Part shown: positions 18,179 through 26,454 of the stretch, piece after piece | How positions within the stretch are numbered: the first letter of the stretch is position 1 | Layout of the letters: every line of letters starts with the position of its first letter | Source of the DNA: Streptomyces asoensis | GTDB taxonomy: Bacteria; Actinomycetota; Actinomycetes; Streptomycetales; Streptomycetaceae | NCBI RefSeq assembly: GCF_013085465.1 | Contig: NZ_CP049838.1 | Location: 6,076,001-6,140,000, forward strand | DNA: 64,000 nucleotides | Reading direction: 5' to 3' | Made by a program: the position numbers and the translations under genes | The notes under the pieces: model-generated | Told to the model about the DNA's origin: nothing | Databases searched by the model: none | Seen by the model: only the letters and a program-made list of their open reading frames with translations

Positions 18179-18973
18179 ATGCACGGGCCCACGCCGCCTG
18201 CCCCCCTGCCCACCGACCGGCTTCAGTTCGCGATGCCGCCGATGCACGACTCGGTGGAGGACGAGCGCCGACACCGTAAGGAACGGCTGGCGGGCGCGGT
18301 ACGCATCTTCGGGCGGCTCGGCTTCGAGGACGGTGTCTCGGGGCACATCACCGCCCGCGACCCGGAGTTCGACGACTGCTTCTGGGTCAACCCGTTCGGG
18401 ATGCCCTTCAAGCACGTCACCGTCGGCGACCTGGTGCTGGCCAACGCCGACGGACAGGTCGTCGAGGGCCGCTACCACGTCAACCAGGCCGCCTTCACCG
18501 TGCACGCCCAGGTGCACGCCGCCCGCCCGGACGTCGTCGCGGTCGCCCACTGCCATTCGGTGCACGGCCGTGCCCTCGCCGCGCTCGGCGAGCTGCTCGA
18601 CCCCATCACCCAGGAGAGCTGCGCGTTCTACGAGGACCACGCGCTCTACGACGCCTACACCGGCGTGGCCGTCGACGCGGAGGAGGGACGGCGTATCGCG
18701 TCCGCGCTCGGCTCCCGCAAGGCGCTCGTGCTGCGCAACCACGGGCTGCTGACGGTCGGCGACTCGGTGGACGCGGCCGCCTGGTGGTTCCTGTCGATGG
18801 AACGCTCCAGCCAGGTCCAGCTGACCGCGCGGGCGGCGGGCCGGCCCGTCCTGATCGACCACCGGGCGGCGGTCGCCACCCGGGAACAGCTCGGCGGCGA
18901 CCTCGTGGCGTGGATCAACTACCAGCCGCTGTGGCAGGACATCAGCCGCAGCGAGCCGGACCTGCTGAGCTGA
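18179..18973 (+). CDS. Class II aldolase/adducin family protein
   Basis: A 264-residue protein of the L-fuculose-phosphate aldolase/adducin family. The zinc ligands are visible as the His pair in AHCHSVHG and the later His in NHGLLTVG. The N-terminal segment GRLGFEDGVSGHITARDPE fits the family. The acidic residue expected after the His pair is present near CAFYEDHA. Members cleave sugar phosphates or decarboxylate related acids; the substrate cannot be read from the sequence. ATG at 18179 follows GGAGG. It stands alone, with an intergenic tandem repeat downstream. Confidence 0.85.
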   Translation: MHGPTPPAPLPTDRLQFAMPPMHDSVEDERRHRKERLAGAVRIFGRLGFEDGVSGHITARDPEFDDCFWVNPFGMPFKHVTVGDLVLANADGQVVEGRYHVNQAAFTVHAQVHAARPDVVAVAHCHSVHGRALAALGELLDPITQESCAFYEDHALYDAYTGVAVDAEEGRRIASALGSRKALVLRNHGLLTVGDSVDAAAWWFLSMERSSQVQLTARAAGRPVLIDHRAAVATREQLGGDLVAWINYQPLWQDISRSEPDLLS

Positions 18974-18998
18974 GACCCCCGCCCTGGCGGTCGCGCCC

Positions 18999-19080
18999 CG
19001 GAGGCCGTGTCCCGGAGGCCGTGTCCCGGAGGCCGTGTCCTGGGGGCCGTGTCCTGGAGGCCGGGTGTGCAGGAGGCCGT
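18999..19080. repeat. Imperfect 14-bp tandem repeat
   Basis: Units of the form CGGAGGCCGTGTCC recur at a 14-base period, three nearly exact and then two to three diverged copies, in the gap between two convergent genes. It probably arose by slippage. Confidence 0.8.
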
Positions 19081-19097
19081 GTGCCGGTGGTCGCGTC

Positions 19098-20021
19098 CTA
19101 GAAGCCGCGCAGGACGACGGCCTTCGTCCGCGCGAACTCCTCGTCGGTCAGCACCCCGTCCCGGTGCAGCTCGCCCAACTCGCGCAGTCGGCGCAGCAGT
19201 ACGTCGTGGTGGTCGGCAGGGGGCGGGACGGACGCCGTGAGCCCGCGCCTGCGGGCCACGTCCCCGTACTCGCCTTCCCGCTCGCGCTCGTGCTCCCGCT
19301 GCGCACCAGCGTGTGCGGAGGGGTGCGGGAGACGCGCGGTGACCGCGGTCGCGACCAGGGCCGTCAACAGGTCACGGTTCACGTTCCCCCACAGGTCCAG
19401 GGCGTACGGGTCCTTCTCGGCCGGCAGTTTCGAGAACACCGTCTCGCGGGTCACGAAGCGCAGGAAGCCGTCCTCGTAGCCGGAGTTGGGCAGCCACTCG
19501 ACCCGCACGACATCGCCGACGTTGATCACACGCGGGCCCGTCGCCCGCTTCACCCGGTCCGAGGTGTCCGCCCAGTCGACCCGCACCTGGGTGCCGTCGA
19601 AGGAGACCGTGCCGTCGGAGGAACGCACGGAGACCGGAACCGGCGGACCCGGCAGGAGGTAGGCCTTGGTCGGCTCGCCCGGGATCTGGTCGAGCAGCAG
19701 CGCGTGCCGGATCTCCTCGGCGAGGTACTCGGCGACCCCGGAACGGTCCACGTCCACGGTGAGCCGGTAGGGATCGGCCGGATCGGGCAGCCGCCCGCCG
19801 GTCGCGTGCAGCAGCGGATCCGCCCCCTCGCGCAGCCGCATCCGCAGCCGCCCGCGCTTGCGTTCGGGCTCGTAGACGATCCCGGCGACCGCCTCCAGGG
19901 GCACGGTGATCTCCCCGTACGTCTGCCGGAACAGCGGTACGGAGCGGTGGAGTCCCGGGGTGATCCTGACCGATGTGCCGTCGAAGGCCCAGGTCCCGTC
20001 ACGCTGGATGATCTCGGCCAT
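19098..20021 (-). CDS. DUF4429 protein with C-terminal SHOCT domain
   Basis: A 307-residue protein built of two PH-like DUF4429 repeats. The first starts with GTWAFDGTSVRITPG and the second with GTVSFDGTQVRVDWAD; both continue with a basic beta-rich stretch, such as RLRMRLREGADPLL. The last 30 residues, LRELGELHRDGVLTDEEFA, form a SHOCT short helical domain, common at the C-terminus of bacterial proteins and thought to aid oligomerisation. No signal peptide or membrane segment is seen. The tandem fold suggests lipid or protein binding, but no role is established. It is convergent with the aldolase. Confidence 0.85.
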   Translation of the reverse strand: MAEIIQRDGTWAFDGTSVRITPGLHRSVPLFRQTYGEITVPLEAVAGIVYEPERKRGRLRMRLREGADPLLHATGGRLPDPADPYRLTVDVDRSGVAEYLAEEIRHALLLDQIPGEPTKAYLLPGPPVPVSVRSSDGTVSFDGTQVRVDWADTSDRVKRATGPRVINVGDVVRVEWLPNSGYEDGFLRFVTRETVFSKLPAEKDPYALDLWGNVNRDLLTALVATAVTARLPHPSAHAGAQREHEREREGEYGDVARRRGLTASVPPPADHHDVLLRRLRELGELHRDGVLTDEEFARTKAVVLRGF

Positions 20022-20222
20022 ACGGAAATTCTCGCAGCCGGGTCAACACGGCCCTGCCCGCTTCACCCGCGCTGACCCGGCCTGCCGGGAACGAGGGGTG
20101 TGCCGTAGGGCACAATTCGCTGTCATTGCGGGGGAGTTGTTCACAGTGCGGCGGCCGGGATCCACAGAGGGTCCTTCGAGGGTCGCCATCCGATCGGGTC
20201 GTGGGGAAGGCGGGCGTCGGAC

Positions 20223-21512
20223 ATGGCGGTGCAGGAGGCGAGACAGAGCACGGAGTCGAGCAGGGGGCCGGGCACCCACGAGGGTGGCTGTACCTGCGGG
20301 GACTGCCCCCACGGGGCCCGCGCGGGACACCGGCGAGCGGTGGCCGAGTTCCTGGTGCAGCGGGACGGGTTCGCGGCCGGGCACGGCCTGCCGGCCGCCG
20401 TCGCCCACTCCGTCTCGGCCTCCCGCCAGTGGGTCTCCGAGGAGCTCACCCAGTCCGCGGAACTCGTCGCGGAACGCGGCCGCGCCGAGGGCGAGGCCTG
20501 GCTGTCCCGTCTGTGGCTCCGCACAGCGGTCACCGTGTGGGTGTCGGTCGTGGCGCTGTTGCTGGTGCAGTCCCTGACCGCCATCGGCGCGGGCTGGACC
20601 GACGCCCGCACCGCCGGACTCCTCGCCGCGCTGGTCGTCGCCGGCGCGCTGACCGCCGCCTCCTGGTTCCACCGGGCGCGCGGCGGGGCGCTCGCCCCGG
20701 TGATCGGCGAGGACAACCGCCTCTCCACCTCCCGCGCGGTCGCCGTCGGCTGGGTGCTGCTCGTGGCCTACGCGGTGCTGGTCCTGGTGGGCCGGCTCGC
20801 CGCCGCCTCCGGCCACGCCGAACGCGACGCGCTGCTCGCCGGGCTCGACCTCTCCCGCGGGGCCGGCGTGGTGACCGTCCTCGCCGTCGTCTGCGGGATC
20901 GCCGTGCTGGTGCGCCGGGTGGTCGGGCTGCGGGTCCTCGGCCAGCGGCTCCAGAAGGTCCGCGCCCACCGCCCCCGGGCCGCCGACCTGCTGACCGACG
21001 ACGCCGGCCGCGGTACCTTCGCCGACATCCAGTACGTCGTGATCGGCGCCGTCGCCCTGGCCTTCGCCGCGGTCCGGCTGGCCCGCCGCCCCGACCAGTT
21101 GCCCGACCTCCCCTGGGGCCTGGCGGTCGTGGTCCTGGTCTCGGCCGCGACCTACCTCGCCGGCAAGTACGCGGAGGGCGGCCGCCCCGTCATCCTCTCC
21201 GTCGTCCGCTCCCGCGAGGCCGGCGACCTCGACGCCCCGATCCGCACCGGCGACGACATCGAGATCCGCGGCGCCGGATTCGTCCCGCCCGGCGCCCAGA
21301 CCGCCGACTGGCTCTCCCGCATGGTCGTCCGTATCGGTCCGGTCCATGTCCACGTCCCCCTCGTGCCGGTCACCGGTGGCTTCAGCAACCCCACCGACGC
21401 CGTCCTCACCGTCCCCGTCCCGGCGGACGTGGAACCGGGCCGGGTGGACGTGCAGGTCGTCACGGCCGCGGGTGTGGAGACGAACCGGTACGCGATCGAC
21501 GTCACGGACTGA
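20223..21512 (+). CDS. Multi-pass membrane protein with C-terminal IPT/TIG-like domain
   Basis: A 429-residue protein of unknown function. The N-terminus has a small Cys motif (CTCGDC) and a polar helical stretch. About six hydrophobic segments follow between 95 and 300 (VWVSVVALLLVQSLTAIGA, AALVVAGALTAASW, AVGWVLLVAYAVLVLVG, VVTVLAVVCGIAVLV and others). The C-terminal 110 residues (DDIEIRGAGFVPPGAQTADW, then VPADVEPGRVDVQVV) read like an immunoglobulin-like IPT/TIG fold on one side of the membrane. The start ATG has only a weak ribosome site. No operon partners: the DoxX gene follows 200 bases later. Confidence 0.75.
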   Translation: MAVQEARQSTESSRGPGTHEGGCTCGDCPHGARAGHRRAVAEFLVQRDGFAAGHGLPAAVAHSVSASRQWVSEELTQSAELVAERGRAEGEAWLSRLWLRTAVTVWVSVVALLLVQSLTAIGAGWTDARTAGLLAALVVAGALTAASWFHRARGGALAPVIGEDNRLSTSRAVAVGWVLLVAYAVLVLVGRLAAASGHAERDALLAGLDLSRGAGVVTVLAVVCGIAVLVRRVVGLRVLGQRLQKVRAHRPRAADLLTDDAGRGTFADIQYVVIGAVALAFAAVRLARRPDQLPDLPWGLAVVVLVSAATYLAGKYAEGGRPVILSVVRSREAGDLDAPIRTGDDIEIRGAGFVPPGAQTADWLSRMVVRIGPVHVHVPLVPVTGGFSNPTDAVLTVPVPADVEPGRVDVQVVTAAGVETNRYAIDVTD

Positions 21513-21710
21513 ACCGGCGGGCTGGAGCGGACCCCGGGTGGAGTGGACCCCTCGGGCCCAGGGGGGTCGACGGGCCGGAGTGAATCGATCGGGCGAAGTG
21601 AACCAGTGGTGCCGGGAGCTCGTGCAAACAGTTGAGCGCACCCCCCATTTCGTACGTATGGTCTGTTGAGGGGTGGTCCCACCACTCCGGGCGAGAGGCG
21701 GCTACGGGCG

Positions 21711-22247
21711 ATGACTCATGGCATGCGGACGGATACCTACCCCCCCTATCTCGACGGCGGCGGCCGCGACTGGCGGGACACCGCCACCCGGTACGCCCTC
21801 CTTCCCCTGCGCATCTTCCTCGGCGTCACCTTCATCTACGCAGGCCTCGACAAACTCACCGACGGTGCCTTTCTGAAGGACAGCGGCGCCGGCTCGATCG
21901 GCGACACCATGCGCGCCGTCCGTGACTCCTCGGCCATCCCGGCTCTGGTCGACATGGCCCTGAAGAGCCCCGTCGGCTTCGGCTACGCGATGGCCTTCGG
22001 TGAACTCGCCGTCGGTATCGGCACCCTGCTGGGCGTCCTCACCCGGCTCGCCGCGCTAGGCGGCGCGCTGATCTCGCTCAGCCTGTGGCTGACCGTGAGC
22101 TGGGCCTCGGACCCTTACTACTACGGCAACGACCTCGCCTACCTCATGGCCTGGCTGCCCCTGGTTCTCGCCGGTGCCCCCGTCCTCTCCCTCGACGCCG
22201 CCTGGCGCTCCAGGCGGCGACAGCGGGCGGGGACCCGGGCCAGGTAG
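21711..22247 (+). CDS. DoxX-family membrane protein
   Basis: A 178-residue DoxX protein with four TM helices: LPLRIFLGVTFIYAGLDKL, the central GFGYAMAFGELAVGIGTLLG, LAALGGALISLSLWLTVSW and a last one ending in PLVLAGAPVL. The motif F-x-G-x-x-K (here IYAGLDKL) is the family mark. Members influence redox and sulfur balance in the membrane in several bacteria; the exact role here is open. ATG at 21711 is preferred to an upstream TTG because the extra residues are charged and GAGAGG is nearby. A second in-frame ATG exists at 21723. Confidence 0.8.
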   Translation: MTHGMRTDTYPPYLDGGGRDWRDTATRYALLPLRIFLGVTFIYAGLDKLTDGAFLKDSGAGSIGDTMRAVRDSSAIPALVDMALKSPVGFGYAMAFGELAVGIGTLLGVLTRLAALGGALISLSLWLTVSWASDPYYYGNDLAYLMAWLPLVLAGAPVLSLDAAWRSRRRQRAGTRAR

Positions 22248-22323
22248 GCCCCACGACCGGCCGGCCCCTCCGACGCGTGGACCGCGCGGTCAGCCGGTCA
22301 GCCCATCTCGGTCGACTGGGCGA

Positions 22324-22569
22324 TCAGGCGGCCGGGTTCGGGCCGGTCCCGGCCGGGGTGGTCCGGCGGGACGGGCCTCGTCGTCTGCGTATGCTCCTCG
22401 CCACGAGGCCCGTCGCGCCCGCCAGGCAGAGGCCGGCCGTGACGACAGGGATCACCACGAACCACGGCGTTTCCCAGAGGCCGCCCGCGTCACCTGCGTA
22501 GATGACGCCCGCGAGGGTGAAGAAGGCGCCGGCGACCAGCCTGCCGGGCCGGAACTCATGACGCAGCAC
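22324..22569 (-). CDS. Small two-helix membrane protein
   Basis: An 81-residue protein with two hydrophobic segments (LVAGAFFTLAGVIYAGDAG and WFVVIPVVTAGLCLAGATG) and a very basic tail, RSIRRRRGPSRR. Its start overlaps the end of the PspC protein by 14 bases, so the two are translationally coupled. That makes it a probable accessory of the envelope-stress module. I do not recognise the family. Confidence 0.7.
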   Translation of the reverse strand: MLRHEFRPGRLVAGAFFTLAGVIYAGDAGGLWETPWFVVIPVVTAGLCLAGATGLVARSIRRRRGPSRRTTPAGTGPNPAA

Positions 22570-24226
22570 GGGCCACCTCCGCCTGTCCCACTCCGACCTG
22601 GAGGTCGAGGTCGATGGTCCCGGCGTCCTTGCCGCCCGAGACCGGCGACAGGGTCACCTCCTTGTGCTTGCCCGGCTGCACGTCCACATCCTTCTCGTCG
22701 TCGCCCGGCAGCTGGATGTCTCCCAGCCCCACGTCGATCCTCACCTTCACGGTCACATCCGGCGGGACGATCACCCGCAGTCGGCCCGCCCCCACCTCGG
22801 CGTTGGTGCTCACCGTCTGTCCCTTCGCGAGTTCCAGCCGGGACAGGTCCAGGGTGCCGTCCCCGGTGCCCAGGTCGTAGGCCGTCCGTACGTCCGCCAC
22901 CGCGGCGGGCTGCCACACCGTGTCGATCCAGTGCGTCCCGATGTCCTTGGGCAGGACGGTCGTACCGGCCAGCAGGCCCGCCGTGACGATCGCCAGGAAC
23001 ACCGACCCCGCTCCGGTCCGCCCCAGGAACGAGCTGACCGAGATTCCCACGCCGAGCACGATGAGCGCGGCCGCGAGCCCCGCCTGAAGGCTGGTGCCGA
23101 GCGGGTGGTCGTCCCAGGTGAGCCGGGTGACGAGGCCGCCCGCGAGCGCGGCGAGCAGGAAGAGCCAGCCGCCGATCCAGCGCGGGCCGCGCGGTCCGGC
23201 GTACGGCTTGTGCGGGGCCCGTATGTCCTCGGGGCGGCGCGTGTGGCCGACGAGGTCGACGTTGATGGTCGCTGTGATGTCCCGGGCGCGGGCGTCCCAC
23301 GGGCCCCACAGATAGCCGGTGCCGCCGTCGTGCGTGCCGTCCTTGACTATGGGGTCGCGCCACCACGAGGGGTAGGCGGAGGGGACGGGAGGCGCCTGGG
23401 CCTCCGGCGGGGCGTCGGCCGCGGCCTGCGCGGCCAGCGGGTCGGGGTCCGAGGAGTCCCGGTGCCGTGACCAGTAGCCGGCGCCCGCCAGGAGAAAGGA
23501 GACGACGACGGCGAAGGTCAGCACGCTGCCGTTGTTCAGCATCGACAGAAACACCCCGCAGCCGACCAGCGCGAACAGCACGGCCGCCAGGGCCTGGCCG
23601 TCGACCCGTCCGGTCAGGAGCTTGCGCACCTCGTTCTGCTCGTCGTCGGCGTAGGGGACGAAGAGCCAGGCGAAGCCGTAGAAGATGAGGCCGATGCCGC
23701 CGGTCGCGGAGAGCACGGCGAGCGTGATCCGGAAGATCACCGGGTCCATGTCGCACTGCCGCCCGAGGCCCGCGCACACCCCGGCGAGCACCTTGTGCTC
23801 GCGGTCCCGCCGGAACCTGGGCGGAGGCCCGACCGCTTCGGCCCCGTGCGGTGCCCGGGGGCCTCCCGGACCCTGGCTTCCGCCCGGCCTCTGGCTTGCT
23901 CCCGGTCCTCGGATTCCCTCCGGCGAACCGTCGTCGGGTCCCGTGCCGCCGTTGCTTCCCGCGCCGGTGCGGGCCGCCGCGGCGGCGGCTGTCGCGGCCT
24001 CCGTGGCCGCCTCGACCACTGTCCTGTCGTCCGCATCCGCGTCCGGGCCGGCGCCCTCCGACGGGCCGCGTCCCGCGCCCTCTCCCTGTTTCTCGTGCGC
24101 GCCCGCCCGCTCGTGCGCGCGAGTTTCCTCACCCGCGGCACCCCGGGCGCCGGAGGACGGGGCGGCCGCGTCGGACGCGGTGCCCCCGTCGGGCACGGCG
24201 TCCGCGGCGTGCTGGTGATCTGTCAT
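22556..24226 (-). CDS. PspC-domain membrane protein, LiaF-like
   Basis: A 556-residue protein. The first 135 residues are a disordered Ala/Gly/Glu/Pro-rich tail. The PspC domain follows with HKVLAGVCAGLGRQCDMDP and IFRITLAVLSATGGIGLIFYG. Several further TM helices lie between 200 and 400. The last 130 residues are beta-rich (TAYDLGTGDGTLDLSRLEL, GRLRVIVPPDVTVKVRIDVG, GDIQLPGDDEKDVDV), the repetitive strand pattern of LiaF/VraT-type sensors. It is divergent from a PspC histidine kinase, so it probably tunes that kinase's response to cell-envelope damage. ATG at 24226 begins the disordered tail; the upstream extension has no coding character. Confidence 0.85.
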   Translation of the reverse strand: MTDHQHAADAVPDGGTASDAAAPSSGARGAAGEETRAHERAGAHEKQGEGAGRGPSEGAGPDADADDRTVVEAATEAATAAAAAARTGAGSNGGTGPDDGSPEGIRGPGASQRPGGSQGPGGPRAPHGAEAVGPPPRFRRDREHKVLAGVCAGLGRQCDMDPVIFRITLAVLSATGGIGLIFYGFAWLFVPYADDEQNEVRKLLTGRVDGQALAAVLFALVGCGVFLSMLNNGSVLTFAVVVSFLLAGAGYWSRHRDSSDPDPLAAQAAADAPPEAQAPPVPSAYPSWWRDPIVKDGTHDGGTGYLWGPWDARARDITATINVDLVGHTRRPEDIRAPHKPYAGPRGPRWIGGWLFLLAALAGGLVTRLTWDDHPLGTSLQAGLAAALIVLGVGISVSSFLGRTGAGSVFLAIVTAGLLAGTTVLPKDIGTHWIDTVWQPAAVADVRTAYDLGTGDGTLDLSRLELAKGQTVSTNAEVGAGRLRVIVPPDVTVKVRIDVGLGDIQLPGDDEKDVDVQPGKHKEVTLSPVSGGKDAGTIDLDLQVGVGQAEVARAAS

Positions 24227-24271
24227 GAGTCCATGGTGGCGGGCGAGCCGCCCTCGCGGCAGTCGGAATGA

Positions 24272-24371
24272 CCCTGGTCGGACCCTGATATCGGCCCTGA
24301 TCCGGGGCGGGGGAGGCGTTCGACGGGCGAGGACCTCGGAGATCAGGGGCGTCTCGGGGGCGAACCCTGAT
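24272..24371. promoter_or_regulatory. CCCTGAT repeat array between divergent PspC genes
   Basis: CCCTGGT (24272) and CCCTGAT (24283, 24295, 24365) lie on the plus strand, and ATCAGGG (24342) faces the last one. The first three are 11-12 bases apart, one helical turn. The arrangement looks like binding sites for a dimeric regulator, most simply the LuxR-type regulator encoded downstream. Confidence 0.6.
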
Positions 24372-24405
24372 GCCCGGGACCGGCGCCCGTGTGACCATCG
24401 TTGGC

Positions 24406-25698
24406 ATGCCGGAAGCCGCAGCAGTCCCACTCGTCGAACCGCGGCCGCCGCGCAAGCTCTACCGCAGCAGTGACGGACGCTGGCTCGGTGGCGTGGCGCG
24501 GGGGCTCGCCGGGCATCTCGGGCTGCCCGTGGTGTGGGTGCGGCTCGTCTTCGCCGGCCTGTTCATGGCGGATGGCCTCGGCGCCCTGCTCTACGCGGCC
24601 TTCTGGTTCTTCGTGCCGCTCGGGGTCGGCGGGGTCGGCGGCCAGAAGCCCCCGGCGCTCGTCGGCACCGAGACCGCGCCCGACGGCCGTCGCAGGCTCG
24701 TCGCCCGCAAACCGGACAAGGGGCAGATCGTCGCGCTGCTCCTCATGGTCGTCGTCGCCATGGTCTTCGTGGGCAATGTGAATCTGGGCAGTGGCGCCAA
24801 GGCGTATCTGCTGCCCGCCGTTCTCGTCGGCGCGGGCGTCGCCCTCGTCTGGCGCCAGGCGGACAACGCGCGCCGGGCCCGCTGGGTCGAGGTCGGCCGC
24901 AGACGCCGTACGCTCACGCTCCTGCGCGCGGGCGCCGGCGTCCTGCTCGTCACGGCCGGTGTCTCCGGCATCTTCGTCCTCCAGGGCTCCGCCGCCCACC
25001 TCGGCTCCGTGCTCCAGGCGGCCCTCGCCGTCCTCGTCGGCATCACGCTCCTCGCCGGTCCCTACCTGGTCCGCATGACCCAGGACCTCTCCGAGGAGCG
25101 CCTGATGCGCATCCGGGCCCAGGAGCGCGCGGAGGTCGCCGCCCATGTCCACGACTCGGTGCTGCACACCCTGACCCTGATCCAGCGCAACGCCGAGAAC
25201 GCCGGGGAGGTGCGTCGCCTCGCCCGCGCCCAGGAGCGTGACCTGCGCACCTGGCTGTACAAACCCGAGGGCACCGGCAAGGAGGAGGCCGACGAGCCGA
25301 CCACGGTCGCCGACGCGGTGCGGCGCAACGCCGCCGAGGTCGAGGACAAGCACGGCGTCCCCATCGAGGTCGTGGTCGTCGGCGACTGCCCGCTCGACGA
25401 ACGGGTCGGGGCACAGATGCAGGCCGCGCGTGAGGCGATGGTGAACGCGGCCAAGTACGGTGGCGAGGGCGGCGCCGTGCAGGTCTACGCCGAAGTCGAG
25501 GGCAGGACGGTCTTCGTGTCCGTCCGGGACCGCGGGCCCGGCTTCGACCTCGACTCGATACCCGCCGACCGCATGGGCGTCAGAGAATCGATCATCGGCC
25601 GTATGGAGCGCCACGGCGGAACGGCGCGGCTGCGGGCCGTCCCGGACGGCGGCACGGAGGTCGAACTGGAGATGGAGAGGGCGGAGAAGACGTCATGA
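24406..25698 (+). CDS. PspC-domain sensor histidine kinase
   Basis: A 430-residue membrane kinase of the NarX/LiaS type. The N-terminal PspC domain (RWLGGVARGLAGHLGLPVVW) includes the first TM pair; about four more hydrophobic segments follow to residue 220. The HisKA_3 dimerisation helix has the phospho-accepting His249 in AHVHDSVLHTL. The HATPase domain shows the N box EAMVNAAKYGG and G box RDRGPGFDL. The C-terminus overlaps the response-regulator start by four bases (ATGA), so the pair is coupled. ATG at 24406 is chosen; ATG at 24370 would overlap the last CCCTGAT site. It should sense envelope stress with the divergent LiaF-like protein. Confidence 0.93.
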   Translation: MPEAAAVPLVEPRPPRKLYRSSDGRWLGGVARGLAGHLGLPVVWVRLVFAGLFMADGLGALLYAAFWFFVPLGVGGVGGQKPPALVGTETAPDGRRRLVARKPDKGQIVALLLMVVVAMVFVGNVNLGSGAKAYLLPAVLVGAGVALVWRQADNARRARWVEVGRRRRTLTLLRAGAGVLLVTAGVSGIFVLQGSAAHLGSVLQAALAVLVGITLLAGPYLVRMTQDLSEERLMRIRAQERAEVAAHVHDSVLHTLTLIQRNAENAGEVRRLARAQERDLRTWLYKPEGTGKEEADEPTTVADAVRRNAAEVEDKHGVPIEVVVVGDCPLDERVGAQMQAAREAMVNAAKYGGEGGAVQVYAEVEGRTVFVSVRDRGPGFDLDSIPADRMGVRESIIGRMERHGGTARLRAVPDGGTEVELEMERAEKTS

Positions 25699-26441
25699 GC
25701 GACCCGACCGACACGAACGGCACAGGCGGAGCGGCGGAGGCGGCCGAGCCGGCGAAGTCCTCCGGCGGCGGCACGGGCGGGCGCCATGTGCGCGTGGTCC
25801 TCGTCGACGACCACCGTATGTTCCGTACGGGAGTGCAGGCCGAGATCGGCCAGACCGAGCAGACCGGCGTCGAGGTCGTCGGTGAGGCGGCGGACGTCGA
25901 CCAGGCGGTCACGGTCATCACCGCGACCCGGCCCGAGGTGGTCCTCCTCGACGTCCACCTGCCGGGCGGCGGCGGGGTCGAAGTGCTGCGCCGCTGCGCT
26001 CCGTTGATGGCCGACGCCGAGCAGCCGGTGCGCTTCCTCGCCCTGTCCGTGTCGGACGCGGCGGAGGATGTGATCGGGGTGATCAGGGGCGGCGCCCGCG
26101 GCTATGTCACCAAGACGATCACTGGCACCGACCTGGTGAACTCCATCTTCCGGGTGCAGGAGGGGGACGCCGTGTTCTCGCCGCGGCTCGCCGGGTTCGT
26201 CCTCGACGCCTTCGCCTCGACGGACGCCCCGCCGGTCGACGAGGACCTGGACCGGCTCACCCAGCGCGAGCGCGAGGTGCTGCGGCTCATCGCCCGGGGC
26301 TATGCCTACAAGGAGATCGCCAAGCAGCTCTTCATCTCCGTCAAGACGGTCGAGTCGCATGTCTCGGCGGTGCTGCGCAAGCTCCAGCTGTCCAACCGGC
26401 ACGAGCTGACCCGTTGGGCCACGGCACGACGGCTGGTGTGA
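25695..26441 (+). CDS. NarL/LuxR-type response regulator
   Basis: A 248-residue regulator. The receiver starts with VRVVLVDDHRMFRTGVQ; the phospho-acceptor is Asp86 in VVLLDVHLPGGGG; Lys follows in GYVTKTITG. The C-terminal LuxR HTH reads LTQREREVLRLIARGYAYKE and SVKTVESHVSAVLRKL. A disordered 30-residue Gly/Ala tail precedes the receiver, longer than usual. It overlaps the kinase gene by four bases. The cognate sites are probably the CCCTGAT repeats upstream of the kinase, which would make the system autoregulated. Confidence 0.95.
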   Translation: MSDPTDTNGTGGAAEAAEPAKSSGGGTGGRHVRVVLVDDHRMFRTGVQAEIGQTEQTGVEVVGEAADVDQAVTVITATRPEVVLLDVHLPGGGGVEVLRRCAPLMADAEQPVRFLALSVSDAAEDVIGVIRGGARGYVTKTITGTDLVNSIFRVQEGDAVFSPRLAGFVLDAFASTDAPPVDEDLDRLTQREREVLRLIARGYAYKEIAKQLFISVKTVESHVSAVLRKLQLSNRHELTRWATARRLV

Positions 26442-26454
26442 GGGACGGGCGGTC

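Noticed and set aside
18999..19080. Possible CRISPR-like array
   Set aside because: Units are 14 bases, directly abutting, without spacers, and no cas genes are near.
24227..24430. N-terminal extension of the PspC protein
   Set aside because: It would cross the operator array and the divergent kinase start, and the residues are Arg/Pro-rich without likeness to the family.
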